A stretch of DNA of 64,000 nt, taken from assembly GCF_029626235.1 (NCBI RefSeq), contig NZ_JARUBO010000005.1:6234001-6298000 (forward strand). Direction: 5' to 3'. Under the pieces are notes generated by a model. The model worked only from the letters and a program-made list of their open reading frames with translations. It was not told where the DNA came from and did not search any database. Source of the stretch: Micromonospora sp. WMMD1120. Lineage in GTDB: Bacteria; Actinomycetota; Actinomycetes; Mycobacteriales; Micromonosporaceae. The stretch's first letter is position 1, and each line of letters opens with the position of its first letter. This document shows positions 26,740-34,564 of the stretch, piece after piece. A program made the position numbers and the translations under genes.

Positions 26740-27732
26740 ATGCCGCCGGCGGAACTGCGGCGAATCATCGCGGACGAGGCGCCGCAGCTCAGGCAACTCG
26801 ACGAGCGCCCGGTGGCCGTCGGGACGAAGACGCAGGTGCATCGGGCGGTCTGGCCGGACGGTCGTGCGGTGGCGGTCAAGGTACAGCTCCCTGATGCCGA
26901 CACCGTGCTGCGCGACGAGCTCGAACGCGCGCGGCTCGGCTTCCGCGCCCTGCGCCTCGCCCTCCCCGGTCACCCGGTGGCGCCACTGTGGGAGGAGTTC
27001 CGCGAGCACGCGGCGACCGAACTGGACCGCGCCGCGGAGGCCACGCACCAACGGGCCTTCGCCCTGGCGTACCGCGACGACCCGGACATCCTCGTCCCGG
27101 ACGTCCGTCTCGCCGGGCCGCGACTCTTGGTGACGGACTGGGTGGCGGGCGAGCCGGTCACCGAGGTCATCGCCGCCGGCGTCCGGCAGCGGTGTGACCA
27201 GGTGGCGGGCCTGGTGACGGCCTTCCAGCTGAGCGCCCCCGCCCGAGCCGGCCTCGTGCACGCGAACCCGGCCAGCGACACCTTCCGGGTCACCCCGGAC
27301 GGCAGGCTGGCGGTGCTCGACTTCGGCGCCGTCGCCGCGTACCCCGACGGGCTTCCCCGGGAGTTCGGCCGCCTGCTGCGGGCGATCCTGGACCGCGACG
27401 CGGATGGCCTGGACGCGGCCCTGCGCGAGCTGGACGCGGTGGGCCCGCGGGGCAGTCGCGCGCCGCGCCGGCTGCTCGCCCTCGCCGAGACCGTGGTGCT
27501 GCCGGTTCTCGCGCCCGACTTCCGGCTCGACCGGCACTGGCTGCGCCGGCAGGCCGGAACCCTGACGCTCAGCGCGGGCGTGGCCGTCGCCCTCGGGGTA
27601 CGCCTACCGCCGGGACACCTGCCGTTGCTCCGCACCGTCGTCGGGACGGTGCACCTGTTCTGTCGACTCAACGCGCAGGTGGACTACGCCACGGCGCTGG
27701 CCACCTGGCTGCCCGGTTTCGCGCGAGGGTGA
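26740..27732 (+). CDS. ABC1/UbiB-like atypical kinase, apparently degenerate
   Basis: About 330 residues from an ATG at 26740; a GTG at 26692 is an alternative and neither has a clear ribosome site. The ABC1 order is visible: PPAELRRIIADEAPQL, the QVHRA segment, the lysine strand GRAVAVKVQLPDA, the hinge LLVTDWVAGEPV and the DFG-like LAVLDFGAV. But the catalytic loop, normally HADPHPGN, reads HANPASDT here, so both the metal/catalytic Asp and the Asn are replaced. The family's N-terminal lead-in helices are also missing. UbiB proteins support isoprenoid-quinone synthesis; a scaffold or pseudokinase role next to a prenyltransferase cluster is possible. Downstream is the regulator that opens the cluster. 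Confidence 0.75.
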   Translation: MPPAELRRIIADEAPQLRQLDERPVAVGTKTQVHRAVWPDGRAVAVKVQLPDADTVLRDELERARLGFRALRLALPGHPVAPLWEEFREHAATELDRAAEATHQRAFALAYRDDPDILVPDVRLAGPRLLVTDWVAGEPVTEVIAAGVRQRCDQVAGLVTAFQLSAPARAGLVHANPASDTFRVTPDGRLAVLDFGAVAAYPDGLPREFGRLLRAILDRDADGLDAALRELDAVGPRGSRAPRRLLALAETVVLPVLAPDFRLDRHWLRRQAGTLTLSAGVAVALGVRLPPGHLPLLRTVVGTVHLFCRLNAQVDYATALATWLPGFARG

Positions 27733-27769
27733 CCTGGTCCGGGGGTCGCGGCGAGGGGGCGGGCGCACG

Positions 27770-27789
27770 GCGATAGCGGCGCGATAGCG
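27770..27789. repeat. Two GCGATAGCG direct repeats with 11-bp period
   Basis: GCGATAGCG at 27770-27778 and again at 27781-27789. Direct repeats spaced 11 bp, one helical turn, are the binding format of SARP regulators. They lie about 95 nt upstream of the LysR-like gene that opens the cluster. The repeat sequence itself is not a known SARP consensus, so the link to the SARP at 23217-26498 is inference. Confidence 0.45.
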
Positions 27790-27881
27790 ATCGGATCACC
27801 ACCGTGGCAGAAGCTCGACACGCGAGGCGGTCAGCACAACCAGGTGGACAGCCCGCACTCACACAACCGGGGGATGATCCA

Positions 27882-28178
27882 ATGCACGAGCGTGAGCTGA
27901 GAGCATTCGTCGCCATCGTCGAGGCCGGCCGAATGGACTACGCCGCCACCTCACTCGGCTACTCACAACCGGCAATCAGCTATCAAATCAAGTGCCTTGA
28001 GCAACAATTGGGCGCTCGGCTCTTTTTCCGCCACCCGGACGGTGCCCAACTGACTCCCGAGGGCGCCATGGTGCTGCCGTCCGCGCGGGCGGTCCTGGCG
28101 TTGCTGGACGGGATCAAGGAGGTGACCGGCCGGCAGACCCGGACCGCCACCGTGGAAGAGCTCCGGGTCGCCGGATGA
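27882..28178 (+). CDS. LysR-type DNA-binding domain without effector domain
   Basis: 98 residues. MHERELRAFVAIVEAGRMD, YAATSLGYSQPAISYQIKCL and LGARLFFRHPDGAQLTPEG reproduce the N-terminal winged helix and linker helix of LysR regulators, but the roughly 200-residue inducer-binding domain is absent and the gene ends with its own stop. The stop overlaps the next start (ATGA), so this is not a frame error in this operon layout. It may be a constitutive regulator of the cluster or a dominant inhibitor of a full LysR protein. GGGGGATGATCCA precedes the ATG. The ATG is chosen because the LysR fold begins there. Confidence 0.85.
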   Translation: MHERELRAFVAIVEAGRMDYAATSLGYSQPAISYQIKCLEQQLGARLFFRHPDGAQLTPEGAMVLPSARAVLALLDGIKEVTGRQTRTATVEELRVAG

Positions 28179-29233
28179 CGTACACACCCGTCCTGCCCGC
28201 TGCCGGCCGTGCCGGCAGCGGGTCGGCGAGGCGCACGGACATCCGCGCCTGCGTCGACTCCTTCGACGCTCCCCTGGCCTCGATGGTCCACACGACGATG
28301 GCCGAGGTCGAGGCGGAACTGCGCCGGCGGGTCGTCGCGCCCGGCGACGCCTGGTTGAGCGAGGCGGCCGGACACCTGATCCGGGCCGGCGGCAAGCGTC
28401 TGCGGCCCCTGCTGGTCATCCTCTCCGCGCAGACCAGCCGACCCAATCCGGCGCACGTGCTCCGGGCCGCGATCGCCGTCGAACTGATGCACGTGGCCAC
28501 GCTGCACCACGACGACGTGATGGACAACGCGACGCTGCGGCACGGCGTGCCGAGCGCGAACGCACGGTGGGGAAACCGCCTGGCCGTCCTGGTCGGCGAC
28601 CACCTCATGGCGGTCGCCTGCATGACAGCGCTCGAGGTCGACACGAAGCTGGTCCGCCGGCAGGGATGGACGCTGACCAGGTTGGTGCGCGGCCAGGCCG
28701 CCGAGGGGTCGGCGCTGCGCACCGACCAGGACGCGGTCGAGCACTATCTGCAGGTGGCGTCGGACAAGTCGGCGTCCCTCTTCGCGCTGTGCGGGTGGGC
28801 CGGAGCGGCCTGCGGCGGCGCGGACGAGGCGGTGGCGGAGGCGCTCGCCGAGTACGGCGAGGCCCTCGGCATCGCCTTCCAGATCTCGGACGACCTGCTG
28901 GACATCGTGGCCGACTCGGCGGCCTCCGGGAAGACGCGGGGCATCGACCTGCAGAAGGGGGTACGCACGCTGCCGATCCTGCACGCGCTCGACGTGGGGG
29001 ATCACCGCGCCGAACGGCTCGGCGAGATCCTGGCCCACGGCGCGGTCGACGACCCCGCGCTGCGCCACGAGGCGCTTGAGCTGTTGCGGACATCGCCCGG
29101 GCTGGAGCGGTGCTACGACGATCTGCGGCGGCATGCCGCCGTGGCGGAGAACAGCCTGGCTCGCGTCCCGGACGGTCCCGCCAGAGATGCCCTGCTGACG
29201 GTGGCCGATTTCGTGGTCAAACGGACCTACTGA
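28175..29233 (+). CDS. Trans-polyprenyl diphosphate synthase
   Basis: 352 residues. Both aspartate-rich metal sites are present: HHDDVMD (Asp113, 114, 117) and SDDLLD (Asp239, 240, 243). GGKRLRPLL binds the diphosphate and the LVGDHLMAVA segment follows as in heptaprenyl to octaprenyl synthases. The residues before the first Asp motif (ELMHVATLHHDD) are small, which favours a long chain rather than farnesyl or geranylgeranyl, but length cannot be fixed by eye. The enzyme adds IPP units to an allylic primer. It starts by ATGA overlap with the LysR-like gene. In this cluster it should feed the UbiA prenyltransferase at 35111. Confidence 0.93.
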   Translation: MTYTPVLPAAGRAGSGSARRTDIRACVDSFDAPLASMVHTTMAEVEAELRRRVVAPGDAWLSEAAGHLIRAGGKRLRPLLVILSAQTSRPNPAHVLRAAIAVELMHVATLHHDDVMDNATLRHGVPSANARWGNRLAVLVGDHLMAVACMTALEVDTKLVRRQGWTLTRLVRGQAAEGSALRTDQDAVEHYLQVASDKSASLFALCGWAGAACGGADEAVAEALAEYGEALGIAFQISDDLLDIVADSAASGKTRGIDLQKGVRTLPILHALDVGDHRAERLGEILAHGAVDDPALRHEALELLRTSPGLERCYDDLRRHAAVAENSLARVPDGPARDALLTVADFVVKRTY

Positions 29234-29394
29234 GTGGAGCACCCGACGACCGTCCGACGAAGTGACCTAGATCACACGATGCCGAATGATCGCTTTCGCG
29301 ACTCATGTCCAGCCTGTCACGCCGGATAAGAATTCTGAATAACGGCAGCCCGGCGCGCGTTCGCCGGCGGGCATTGGCGTGACGCGTGGCTGCT

Positions 29395-29422
29395 CAGGCC
29401 GCCCGGTTACCCGGGCGGCCTG
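29395..29422. terminator. 12-bp hairpin downstream of the polyprenyl synthase
   Basis: Arms CAGGCCGCCCGG (29395-29406) and its exact complement (29411-29422) with a TTAC loop. It could end the LysR-like/polyprenyl synthase transcript, about 160 nt after its stop. There is no U-run. Confidence 0.6.
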
Positions 29423-29471
29423 GAATGCGTGGCAGGTTGTTGCGGACCCCTCGCCAACCAATTAACCTTCG

Positions 29472-29495
29472 TGAGGATCGATCGATCGATCCTCA
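29472..29495. promoter_or_regulatory. Perfect 24-bp palindrome, probable operator of the cyclitol operon
   Basis: The half-site is TGAGGATCGATC and the other half is its exact reverse complement, with no spacer. It lies about 300 nt upstream of the cyclase start at 29797, in the control region of the operon. A perfect palindrome of this length with an ATCGAT core is most simply a dimer or tetramer binding site, though a cruciform or RNA hairpin cannot be excluded. Confidence 0.55.
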
Positions 29496-29796
29496 TGGCT
29501 GGGTCAACCAGCCCAACGAAACCGGGGGGATTCCGAGGATGCTTCGTCCGCCACCAACAGCGATTCGGCATGCGCCACCATCGATCCGGTCGCCACGTGC
29601 CGGCGACCCTCGGCGTCACTGAGTTCCCAAGCCCGGCCCGGGGTTAGCCCTCGGCAAGCCGCTGGAGGAATTCGTTCGGCACACCCCGGCTGTCCGTCTG
29701 TCGACATGCCGTTCCACCGCAGTCCCGCTGGCACTCTCAGCCTGCCCGACGCATCCACCCGCCGATGGCCGTCGCGATAAGCGGAGCTCGCACCAC

Positions 29797-30945
29797 ATGA
29801 GACCAACGAAGACCTATCACGTCCGGGCCCAGTTGTCGGCCGACTACGAGGTCGTCCGCACCGACAATATTCTTGACCTGGCCAGCGAAGAACTGGTCAA
29901 CCAGGGGCGGCAGCCCGGGAACCACGCACAACGTCGATTTATTGTGCTGGACCAAGCAGTTGACGCCATCTACGGAAAAAGCATACGCGCCTATTTCGAC
30001 CACCACCGGGTCGAGTGCCGGTTTCTGGTGCTGCCCGGGGGCGAACACCGCAAGGTGATGGATTCGGTGGTGGCGGTCGCCACCGCGCTCGACAGCTTCG
30101 GCATCGACCGCCGTCGCGAGCCGGTCATCTCCATCGGTGGTGGGGTCCTGCTGGACCTGGTCGGCGTGGCCACCGCCCTCTACCGACGGGGCGTACCGCA
30201 CCTGCGGGTGCCGACCACCCTGATCGGTCTCGTGGACGCGTCCATCGGTGTCAAGACCGGGATCAACCACGGCGACCACAAGAACCGTCTCGGCACCTTC
30301 CAGCCGCCCACAGCGGTGCTGCTGGACCGTCGGTTCCTCGCCTCACTGCCGGAGCGACACCTCCGCAACGGCGTGGCCGAAATGATCAAGCTGGCGATCG
30401 TCCGCGACGAGCGGCTGTTCGAACTGCTCGAAGAGGACGGCGACCGATTGGTCGAGGAGAGGTTCCAGGGCCGGTCACCGGCCGGCGAACGGGTCGCCTC
30501 GGAGGTGCTGCACCGTTCGGTGGAGGGGATGCTCGCCGAACTGGAGCCGAACCTGTGGGAACGCCACCTCGACCGCCTCGTCGACTTCGGCCATTCGGTC
30601 GGACCGACCATCGAGATGCTCGCCGGCGGGGACCTGCTGCACGGCGAGTCCGTGGCGATCGACATGGCGATGTTCACCACCGTCGCGGCACGCCGCGGAC
30701 TGCTCCACGACAAGGACGCCCGCCGCATCCTCGAGTTGCTGCACCGGTTCGCGCTGCCCGTCGACCACGCCCTGCTCGACGACGACGTGGTGCGACGGGC
30801 GATGGCGGACACGGTCCGACACCGCGACGGCCGTCAACGGCTGCCCGTACCGGTGGGCATCGGTAGGGCTGTGGTGCTCAACGACGTGACGCAGGACGAG
30901 CTTCGGTCCGCGTTGCGGCACAACCGGGCGGAGGGCGTCCGTTGA
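29797..30945 (+). CDS. Sedoheptulose-7-phosphate cyclase (2-epi-5-epi-valiolone synthase family)
   Basis: 382 residues, similar in fold to 3-dehydroquinate synthase but with the sugar phosphate cyclase features of EEVS/EVS enzymes. NAD+ binding is ISIGGGVLLDLVG (112-124). PTTLIGLVDASIGVKTG and HKNRLGTF follow. Zinc ligands are Glu195 (NGVAEMIK), His266 (DFGHS) and His282 (LLHGE). Asp289 in HGESVAIDM replaces the glycine typical of DHQ synthase, and RHRDGRQRLPVPVGIG at the end matches the EEVS group. Product should be 2-epi-5-epi-valiolone or 2-epi-valiolone; a desmethyl-4-deoxygadusol synthase is less likely without an O-methyltransferase neighbour. AAGCGGAG precedes the ATG. It heads an operon of overlapping genes. 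Confidence 0.9.
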   Translation: MRPTKTYHVRAQLSADYEVVRTDNILDLASEELVNQGRQPGNHAQRRFIVLDQAVDAIYGKSIRAYFDHHRVECRFLVLPGGEHRKVMDSVVAVATALDSFGIDRRREPVISIGGGVLLDLVGVATALYRRGVPHLRVPTTLIGLVDASIGVKTGINHGDHKNRLGTFQPPTAVLLDRRFLASLPERHLRNGVAEMIKLAIVRDERLFELLEEDGDRLVEERFQGRSPAGERVASEVLHRSVEGMLAELEPNLWERHLDRLVDFGHSVGPTIEMLAGGDLLHGESVAIDMAMFTTVAARRGLLHDKDARRILELLHRFALPVDHALLDDDVVRRAMADTVRHRDGRQRLPVPVGIGRAVVLNDVTQDELRSALRHNRAEGVR

Positions 30946-31682
30946 TGATCGTCGCCGACACGTCGGCGCCCGCGGAGGTCCACGGCGTGCACGGCGCCGA
31001 TGGCACCTCCTGGTGGAAGTGTTTCGTCCGGGGCGCCGAGCTGGCCGGGGCCTGGGAGGCGGTCGAGTGGGCGCGCCTGCCACCGGGTGGCCTCAGCGGT
31101 GAGCACCTGCACACCCGCACGGAAGAGGTCTACATCCTGCTCGCCGGCACCGGCGAGATCATCCTCGACGGCCGCCCGACAGCCGTCCGGGCCGGCGACG
31201 TCGTGCTCACCGGCATCGGCACCCGACACGGGCTGCTCAACACCGGCCCGGATCGGCTCAGTTGGCTGGTGGTCGAGCTGCTGGGGCCGGACACCGCAGC
31301 CGTGTTCGGGCGCGGACCGGCCGGTCGCGTGCCCGCCGCACCCTCGGGAAGGAACGCGACAATGCCCGCTGCCCAGGTCCTCCACCTTCAGGAGCCCGGC
31401 GAGATCGACCCGACCGGCGTCCTCACCGGCCCACTGAAGCGGATCGCACGCCAGCGGCTGGCCGCGCACCAGCAGGACACGGTACGGGCGGCGGGCCGCG
31501 AGTTCACGCTCTTCGTGGTCGCCGGCTCCGGCGCGATCACGTCCGGCCAGGCGTCGGCGGCGCTCGGACCGGAGGTGTCCGTGACGCTGCCGCTGGGTAG
31601 CGCCGCGACGCTGACCGCCGGAGCGGACGGCCTGGACCTGTTCGTCCTGGAGTTGCTGGTCCCGGACGGGGCCCCGGCGTGA
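30945..31682 (+). CDS. Bicupin-like protein
   Basis: 245 residues from the ATG at 30945, overlapping the cyclase stop (TGATG). The N-terminal cupin has a full metal set in SGEHLHTRTEEVYILLAG: His54, His56, Glu60, and His95 in GTRHGLLN. The second half (about 130-245) is cupin-like in length and pattern but lacks the His ligands, so it is probably structural. Cupins in such pathways act as isomerases, dehydratases or dioxygenases; the reaction cannot be named. It is the first of three cupin-type genes here and may act on the cyclitol or its ketone. Confidence 0.85.
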   Translation: MIVADTSAPAEVHGVHGADGTSWWKCFVRGAELAGAWEAVEWARLPPGGLSGEHLHTRTEEVYILLAGTGEIILDGRPTAVRAGDVVLTGIGTRHGLLNTGPDRLSWLVVELLGPDTAAVFGRGPAGRVPAAPSGRNATMPAAQVLHLQEPGEIDPTGVLTGPLKRIARQRLAAHQQDTVRAAGREFTLFVVAGSGAITSGQASAALGPEVSVTLPLGSAATLTAGADGLDLFVLELLVPDGAPA

Positions 31683-32050
31683 TCGTCTCCAACGGGCCCG
31701 CGCCCGCCCGACGCGCCGACGGCAGCGGGCCGGAGCGTCACCTCCGCTGCCTGGCCCGCCGCGGGATGCTGCACAGCGAGTGCCAGGCGGTCGACCACCT
31801 CCGGCTGGCGACCGGTGACCACCTCGACCTGACCGAGGCCGCCGGCCACGAGACCGCCTGGGTGATCTGTCGGGGGCGGGCGCGGGTGAGCGGGGCGTCG
31901 GGCGACCTCGCCGCCGGCGACGTGGTCCTGGTGCCGGACGGCGCACGGCCGCGCCTGACCGTCGTCAGCGGTCCACTGGAGGTGCTGCGGGTCGCCGTGC
32001 TCGCCGGCGAGACGGCCCGTCTCTTGCCGCCGAGGAGGCCGGTCGCATGA
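31679..32050 (+). CDS. Small cupin-fold protein without metal ligands
   Basis: 123 residues from a GTG at 31679 that overlaps the previous stop (GTGA). The strand order and the ARVSGASGDLAAGDVVLVPD turn (the second cupin motif shape) fit a single cupin barrel, but the usual HxH and Glu are not found where expected; only isolated His residues occur (VDHLRLATGDHLDL). It could be a non-catalytic partner of the neighbouring bicupin or a degenerate enzyme. GTGA and ATGA overlaps on both sides make co-translation with its neighbours likely. Confidence 0.65.
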   Translation: MIVSNGPAPARRADGSGPERHLRCLARRGMLHSECQAVDHLRLATGDHLDLTEAAGHETAWVICRGRARVSGASGDLAAGDVVLVPDGARPRLTVVSGPLEVLRVAVLAGETARLLPPRRPVA

Positions 32051-33129
32051 TCGGCACGCACCGACCCAGCACCCGACCGGCGCCGGCGACCTGGCCGGAC
32101 GGCACGATGAGCGCGATCGCGCTGGTGGGCCCGCACGCCGTCGCGGAGATCACCCTTCCGATCCCCGCCCCGGCGGCCGGGACGGTCCTCATCCGCCCGC
32201 GCCACGTCGGGCTCTGCGGAACGGATCTCGAGCTGTTCCACGGTGACTCCGGCTACCTGCGCTCCGGGCGTGCCCACCATCCGCACACCTTCGGCCACGA
32301 GTGGTGGGGGGAGGTCGTCGCGGTCGCCGACGATGTCCGCGACCTCGATCCGGGCGACCCCGTCATCGGGCAGACCATGATTCCCTGCGGCGGTTGCGGC
32401 AGTTGCCGGCGCGGGCATCGTCAGCAGTGCCGCCGGATGACCGAGGTCGGCCTGTACGGGCAGCAGGGCGCCAGCGCCGACTTCATCCGGCTGCCCGCGC
32501 ACACCGTGCACCGGCTCCCGCCCCGGCTGGCCGAACCCTGGGCGGTGCTGGTCGAACCAGCGGTCACAGTGGTGGAAGCCCTGCGGCGGGCCGGTGCCCG
32601 GGCGACCGACCGGGTGGCCGTCCTCGGCACCGGCACCATCGGACTCCTCGCGGTCCAGCTGGCCCTGCGGGTGACCGCCTCGGTGACGGCGCTGGGGGTG
32701 CAGCAGTCCGGCCTCGCCGCCGCGGCACGCTACGGCGCGGTGACGCACCTGGTCGACGACGCGCCCGACACCGGCTTCTCCCTGGTGATCGAAGCCTCCG
32801 GCGCCGCGGAGGCGTTCCCCCTCGCGCTCGACCTCACCGAGCGCGGTGGGCGGGTCGCGGTCATCGGCGTCGCGTACGACACGGCGACCGTCACCCCGGG
32901 TGACCTGGCGCTGCGCGGGCTCTCCGTGCTCGGCATCCAGCACGGCATCGACCACTACCCGGACGTGATCGGGCTGTTCGACGACGGGGCGTTCGACGGC
33001 GCGGGGCTGCTCGCGCCCCCGGTGCCGCGCGACCGGGCGGCGGACGCCTTCGCGCTGCTCGCCGCCGACCGGGGCGGTCGTCCCAAGGTTGTCCTCGACC
33101 TCGCCCGACAGCGGGAGGCGACGGCGTGA
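32047..33129 (+). CDS. Zinc-dependent medium-chain alcohol dehydrogenase
   Basis: 360 residues, ATG overlapping the previous stop (ATGA); a second ATG at codon 21 begins the usual homology. The catalytic zinc ligands are Cys57 (VGLCGTDLELFHG) and His84 (TFGHEWWGE); the structural zinc is held by Cys114, 117, 120 and 128 in PCGGCGSCRRGHRQQC. The Rossmann motif is VAVLGTGTIGLLAVQ. It belongs to the sorbitol/threonine dehydrogenase branch that oxidises polyol hydroxyls with NAD(P)+. In this operon a cyclitol hydroxyl from the valiolone-type product is the natural substrate. Confidence 0.93.
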   Translation: MIGTHRPSTRPAPATWPDGTMSAIALVGPHAVAEITLPIPAPAAGTVLIRPRHVGLCGTDLELFHGDSGYLRSGRAHHPHTFGHEWWGEVVAVADDVRDLDPGDPVIGQTMIPCGGCGSCRRGHRQQCRRMTEVGLYGQQGASADFIRLPAHTVHRLPPRLAEPWAVLVEPAVTVVEALRRAGARATDRVAVLGTGTIGLLAVQLALRVTASVTALGVQQSGLAAAARYGAVTHLVDDAPDTGFSLVIEASGAAEAFPLALDLTERGGRVAVIGVAYDTATVTPGDLALRGLSVLGIQHGIDHYPDVIGLFDDGAFDGAGLLAPPVPRDRAADAFALLAADRGGRPKVVLDLARQREATA

Positions 33130-33785
33130 ACGTGCTGACGCGCACCGGCGGCGACACACGTCTGGACGGGCGGCACGGGTCCGTGGAGGTCACCGACCTG
33201 GCGCCCGGGCAGGCGCTGCCCGCCGGCGCTGCGGACACCGAAACCGGCGTGTTCCTGCTGTCCGGGACGCTGTCCGACCTCGACCCGGGCGCCGCGCTGT
33301 TCCTGCCCGTTGGTGAGCCGGGCGACCTCGTGGCGGGGCCGGAGGGCGCACGTGTGCTGCTCGTCCGGGCCCGGGGCGCCCAGCGGCCACCGGCGGTGGC
33401 GCGGCGACCGCCGGAGGTCGACCACGTCTCGTCGGCGGTGCTCGCCGCCGGCGGCGGCTTCACCGACATGCGGGTGCGGTGGCTCGTCTGTCGCGCCGAC
33501 GCCGGCAGCACCCGCCTGGTCGTGGCGACGTCGACGTTCGCCCCCGACGGCCACCACGAACTGCACCGGCACCCGAACGCCGAGGAGTTCTTCATGGTGC
33601 TCGACGGCGGCGGCGAGCACCTCACCGAGACCGGCGCGATCCGGCTCGGCCCGGGTGACGTCGTGCTGGTCGCGGCCGGTGAGTGGCACGGCTACCGGAC
33701 CGACCCCGAGGTCACCACGACAACTGTCTACGGCTATCTCGGGGCGGCGAGCCTCGACGAGGCGGGATACGAGGTGCGCGCGTGA
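33126..33785 (+). CDS. Bicupin, C-terminal metal site intact
   Basis: 219 residues, start overlapping the previous stop (ATGA... at 33126). The N-terminal barrel is degenerate. The C-terminal barrel has APDGHHELHRHPNAEEFFMV, giving His147, His149 and Glu153 or 154, and the fourth ligand His188 in AGEWHGYRT. This is the mirror image of the protein at 30945, in which the N-terminal barrel keeps the metal site. Reaction unknown; dehydration, isomerisation or ring oxidation of a cyclitol ketone are all compatible. Confidence 0.85.
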   Translation: MNVLTRTGGDTRLDGRHGSVEVTDLAPGQALPAGAADTETGVFLLSGTLSDLDPGAALFLPVGEPGDLVAGPEGARVLLVRARGAQRPPAVARRPPEVDHVSSAVLAAGGGFTDMRVRWLVCRADAGSTRLVVATSTFAPDGHHELHRHPNAEEFFMVLDGGGEHLTETGAIRLGPGDVVLVAAGEWHGYRTDPEVTTTTVYGYLGAASLDEAGYEVRA

Positions 33786-34564
33786 ACAACCCGGCAGCGA
33801 TCGTGACCGGCGCCAGTTCCGGGATCGGCAGGGCGACGGCGCTGTGTCTGGCCGAACGGGGTTTCGACGTCGGCGTCGGATACCGCAGCGGGCGGGCGGC
33901 CGCCGAGGACGTCGCGGCGACGATCCGCGCGACCGGGCGACGGGCGGTCCCCTTCGGGCTCGACCACAGTGATCCCGCCGCGGCGGCGGCTGCCGTGCGG
34001 AGGGCCGCCGACGAGTTGGGCGGGCTCGACGGGTTCGTCAACAACGCCGCTGTCAACCGGCGGTCGGGTTTCCTGGAGGAGACCGTCGACGAGTGGAACG
34101 AGCTGCTGACCGTCGACCTCACCGGACCGTTCGCCTGCGCGCAGGCCGCCGCTCGGGTGCTCGTGGCGCAGGGTCGGGGCGGGCGGATCGTCAACGTCAG
34201 CTCGGTGCACGACTCGGTTCCCATCCGCGGCGGTTCGGCGTACTGCGCCGCCAAGGGCGGGCTCCTGATGCTGACCCGCGTGATGGCGCTGGAGCTGGCC
34301 GAGCACGGCATCAGCGTCACCGCCGTCAGCCCCGGCGAGACGGCGACACCGATGAACGGCGTACCCGACGACGTGGACGCCGCCGAGATCAGCCGTCCCG
34401 CCATCCCGGCGGGTCGGCCGGGGCGCGCCCGGGAGGTCGCGTCGCTGGTGGCGTACCTGCTCCAGCCGGACGCGGGCTACGTGACCGGAACGACGATCAC
34501 CGTCGACGGCGGACTGACCCTGATGAGCGCCATCCCCAACCAGGAGTACGCACATGGCAGCTGA
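33782..34564 (+). CDS. Short-chain dehydrogenase/reductase
   Basis: 260 residues from a GTG that overlaps the previous stop (GTGA). Cofactor loop TGASSGIGRATAL (9-21), NNAA at 87-90, catalytic Ser140/141 (VNVSSVHDS), Tyr154 and Lys158 in SAYCAAKGG, and the C-terminal GYVTGTTITVDGG. It is a classical SDR of the FabG-like type. It should oxidise or reduce a hydroxyl/ketone of the C7 ring, possibly in partnership with the zinc alcohol dehydrogenase. The gene overlaps the next by 11 nt. Confidence 0.93.
   Translation: MNNPAAIVTGASSGIGRATALCLAERGFDVGVGYRSGRAAAEDVAATIRATGRRAVPFGLDHSDPAAAAAAVRRAADELGGLDGFVNNAAVNRRSGFLEETVDEWNELLTVDLTGPFACAQAAARVLVAQGRGGRIVNVSSVHDSVPIRGGSAYCAAKGGLLMLTRVMALELAEHGISVTAVSPGETATPMNGVPDDVDAAEISRPAIPAGRPGRAREVASLVAYLLQPDAGYVTGTTITVDGGLTLMSAIPNQEYAHGS

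Larger units (their letters stand above)
29234..29796. other. 563-nt intergenic region with hairpin and long palindrome
   Basis: The stretch separates the polyprenyl synthase from the main cyclitol operon. It holds a terminator-like hairpin (29395-29422), a 24-bp palindrome (29472-29495), and immediately after it a GGCTGG-N5-CCAGCC stem (29497-29513). Short frames on both strands overlap each other and lack ribosome sites, so I annotate none of them; a 24-codon frame at 29706-29780 (MPFHRSPAG...) just before the cyclase could be a leader peptide but is unsupported. It probably contains the promoter for the operon starting at 29797. Confidence 0.6.

Noticed and set aside
29386..29806. Four overlapping short frames upstream of the cyclase
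   Set aside because: They overlap on both strands, lack ribosome sites and cover the palindrome and hairpin, so regulatory DNA is the better reading.
29797..30945. Cyclase considered as ordinary 3-dehydroquinate synthase
   Set aside because: Asp in HGESVAIDM, the HRDG-type C-terminus and the operon content fit the sedoheptulose-7-phosphate cyclases instead; no shikimate genes are adjacent.
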